A DNA stretch of 64,000 bases, from assembly GCA_023404955.1 (NCBI GenBank), contig JAEXZY010000019.1, positions 7,408 through 71,407 on the forward strand. The letters are read 5' to 3'. The notes beneath the pieces are model-generated. The model had not been told where the DNA came from, ran no database searches, and worked only from the letters and a program-made list of their open reading frames with translations. Below, one piece after another: positions 62,885-64,000 of this stretch; position 1 is the first letter of the stretch; each line of letters begins with the position of its first letter. A program made the position numbers and the translations under genes. The stretch comes from Actinomycetes bacterium (GTDB taxonomy: Bacteria; Actinomycetota; Actinomycetes; Mycobacteriales; Mycobacteriaceae).

Positions 62885-64000
62885 CTACTGCCCGGTGGCC
62901 TTCGCGATGATCTCCTTCGACACGTTCGCCGGAACTTCGGCGTACGAGTCGAACACCATGGAGTAGTTGGCCCGGCCCTGAGTCTTCGACCGAAGGTCTC
63001 CGACGTAGCCGAACATCTCCGACAGCGGCACCTGCGCCTTGACGACACGCGCACCGCTGCGCTCCTCCATGGCCTGGATCTGACCACGGCGGGAGTTCAG
63101 GTCGCCGATCACGTCACCCATGTAGTCCTCGGGGGTGATGACCTCGACGGCCATGATGGGCTCGAGAATGACGGGCTGCGCAGCCTGCGCGGCCTTCTTG
63201 AGCACCTGCGAGCCGGCCACCTTGAACGCCATCTCCGACGAGTCGACCTCGTGGAAGGCGCCGTCGAGCAGCGTGACCTTGATGTTCACCAGCGGGTAGC
63301 CGGCCAGCACGCCGTACTGCATGGCGTCCTGCGCGCCGGCGTCGACCGACGGGATGTACTCGCGCGGGATACGACCACCGGTGACCTTGTTCTCGAACTC
63401 GTAGGTCGCACCGTCCTCGCCGCTGAACGGCTCGAGGTCGATGAGCACCTTCGCGAACTGGCCGGAGCCACCCGTCTGCTTCTTGTGGGTGAACTCGACC
63501 TTCTCCACCTTTCGGCGGATGGTCTCGCGGTAGGCCACCTGCGGCTTGCCGACGTTGGCCTCGACGGTGAACTCGCGCTTCATCCGGTCGACGAGGATCT
63601 CCAGGTGGAGCTCTCCCATGCCGGAGATGACGGTCTGACCGGTCTCCTCGTCCAGCTTCACGCGGAAGGTGGGGTCCTCCTCGGCGAGCTTCTGGATCGC
63701 GGTGCTCAGCTTCTCCTGGTCGGCCTTGGTCTTCGGCTCGATCGCGACGTCGATCACCGGCTCCGGGAAGGTCATCGACTCCAGGATCACCGGGTTCTGC
63801 GGGTCGCAAAGCGTGTCACCGGTGGTGGTCTGCTTGAGGCCCTGCACGGCGATGATGTCACCAGCTGTCGCGAATGGACGCTCCTCGCGCTTGTTCGCGT
63901 GCATCTGGTAGATCTTGCCGATGCGCTCCTTGCGGTCCTTGGTGGAGTTGATCACCTGAGAACCGGACTCGAGCGTGCCGGAGTAGATCCGGACGTACGT
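62885..64000 (-). CDS. fusA: Elongation factor G, C-terminal part
   Basis: The 3' part of EF-G (about 371 residues) enters from the right edge; the start lies outside the window. It begins within domain II (VRIYSGTLESGSQV) and contains domains III-V: VISGMGELHLEILVDRMKREF, AYRETIRRKVEKVEFTHKKQTGGSGQFAKV, and SRRGQIQAMEERSGARVVKAQVPLSEMFGYVGDLRSKTQGRANYSM. It drives ribosome translocation. tuf follows in the usual str-operon order. Confidence 0.98.
   Translation of the reverse strand, partial: TYVRIYSGTLESGSQVINSTKDRKERIGKIYQMHANKREERPFATAGDIIAVQGLKQTTTGDTLCDPQNPVILESMTFPEPVIDVAIEPKTKADQEKLSTAIQKLAEEDPTFRVKLDEETGQTVISGMGELHLEILVDRMKREFTVEANVGKPQVAYRETIRRKVEKVEFTHKKQTGGSGQFAKVLIDLEPFSGEDGATYEFENKVTGGRIPREYIPSVDAGAQDAMQYGVLAGYPLVNIKVTLLDGAFHEVDSSEMAFKVAGSQVLKKAAQAAQPVILEPIMAVEVITPEDYMGDVIGDLNSRRGQIQAMEERSGARVVKAQVPLSEMFGYVGDLRSKTQGRANYSMVFDSYAEVPANVSKEIIAKATGQ

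Overview
The window is high-GC actinobacterial DNA. It matches a fast-growing mycobacterium (Mycolicibacterium/Mycobacterium type). The evidence is a complete mycofactocin cluster (mftA to mftG with mftR), the S10 and spc ribosomal operons split by a sulfatase pair, sigL-rslA, F420-dependent luciferase-like oxidoreductases, a tandem family of TIGR00027-type methyltransferases and a 13E12/DUF222 HNH protein. From right to left, much of the gene order follows the M. tuberculosis Rv0684-Rv0737 region (fusA, tuf, Rv0686-Rv0688-like genes, mft genes, rpsJ to rplO, sppA, methyltransferases, secY, adk, map, sigL). This comparison is from memory of that genome, not from a search. There are no rRNA or tRNA genes, CRISPR arrays, insertion sequences or prophage genes.

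Layout. 1-7.1 kb: the start of an alcohol dehydrogenase (minus); a signalling block with a response-regulator/thioredoxin-reductase-like fusion that is interrupted by about 590 bp of foreign gene tails; two paralogous cyclic-nucleotide-domain histidine kinases; two F420-dependent oxidoreductases. 7.1-8.7 kb: rmlB-rmlC for dTDP-rhamnose. 8.8-12.4 kb: the valine degradation operon mmsA-fadE9-mmsB, with a TetR gene behind it. 13-15.7 kb: a degenerate HAD protein and a NarL-type response regulator/GAF kinase pair. 15.7-20.2 kb (minus): secY-adk-mapA, then sigL-rslA behind their own SigL-type promoter, then a MarR gene. 20.4-24.1 kb: four tandem methyltransferases. 24.1-26.2 kb: sppA and a small secreted protein. 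26.3-30.6 kb: rplN to rplO. 30.7-34 kb: sulfatase atsA and its formylglycine-generating enzyme. 34-39.4 kb: the S10 operon rpsJ to rpsQ. 39.6-46.2 kb: lipoprotein esterase, RclA-like flavoprotein, cytochrome P450, TetR and a 14-TM exporter. 46.2-53.3 kb: mycofactocin genes. 53.3-61.4 kb: an HNH protein with an SOS box at its start, a ferredoxin-reductase-like flavoprotein, an AsnC/ddaH/rocD arginine module, a mycofactocin-type SDR with a KstR-like operator, a SHOCT membrane protein and a cutinase. 61.5-64 kb: tuf and the 3' part of fusA.

How it fits together. The window combines the core translation/secretion operons with accessory redox metabolism. Several regulatory sites can be read directly: near-identical promoters before rpsJ and rplN, a SigL autoregulatory promoter, a two-operator array between a TetR gene and an exporter, palindromes between mftR and mftA, a LexA-type box overlapping the first codons of the HNH gene, a KstR-type palindrome upstream of the SDR, and three intrinsic terminators. 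The most unusual structure is the broken REC/TrxR fusion gene at 1.4-2.0 kb. The insert carries only the two converging 3' ends of a DosS-like kinase gene and a universal stress protein gene, so it is either a real gene-fragment insertion or an assembly join.
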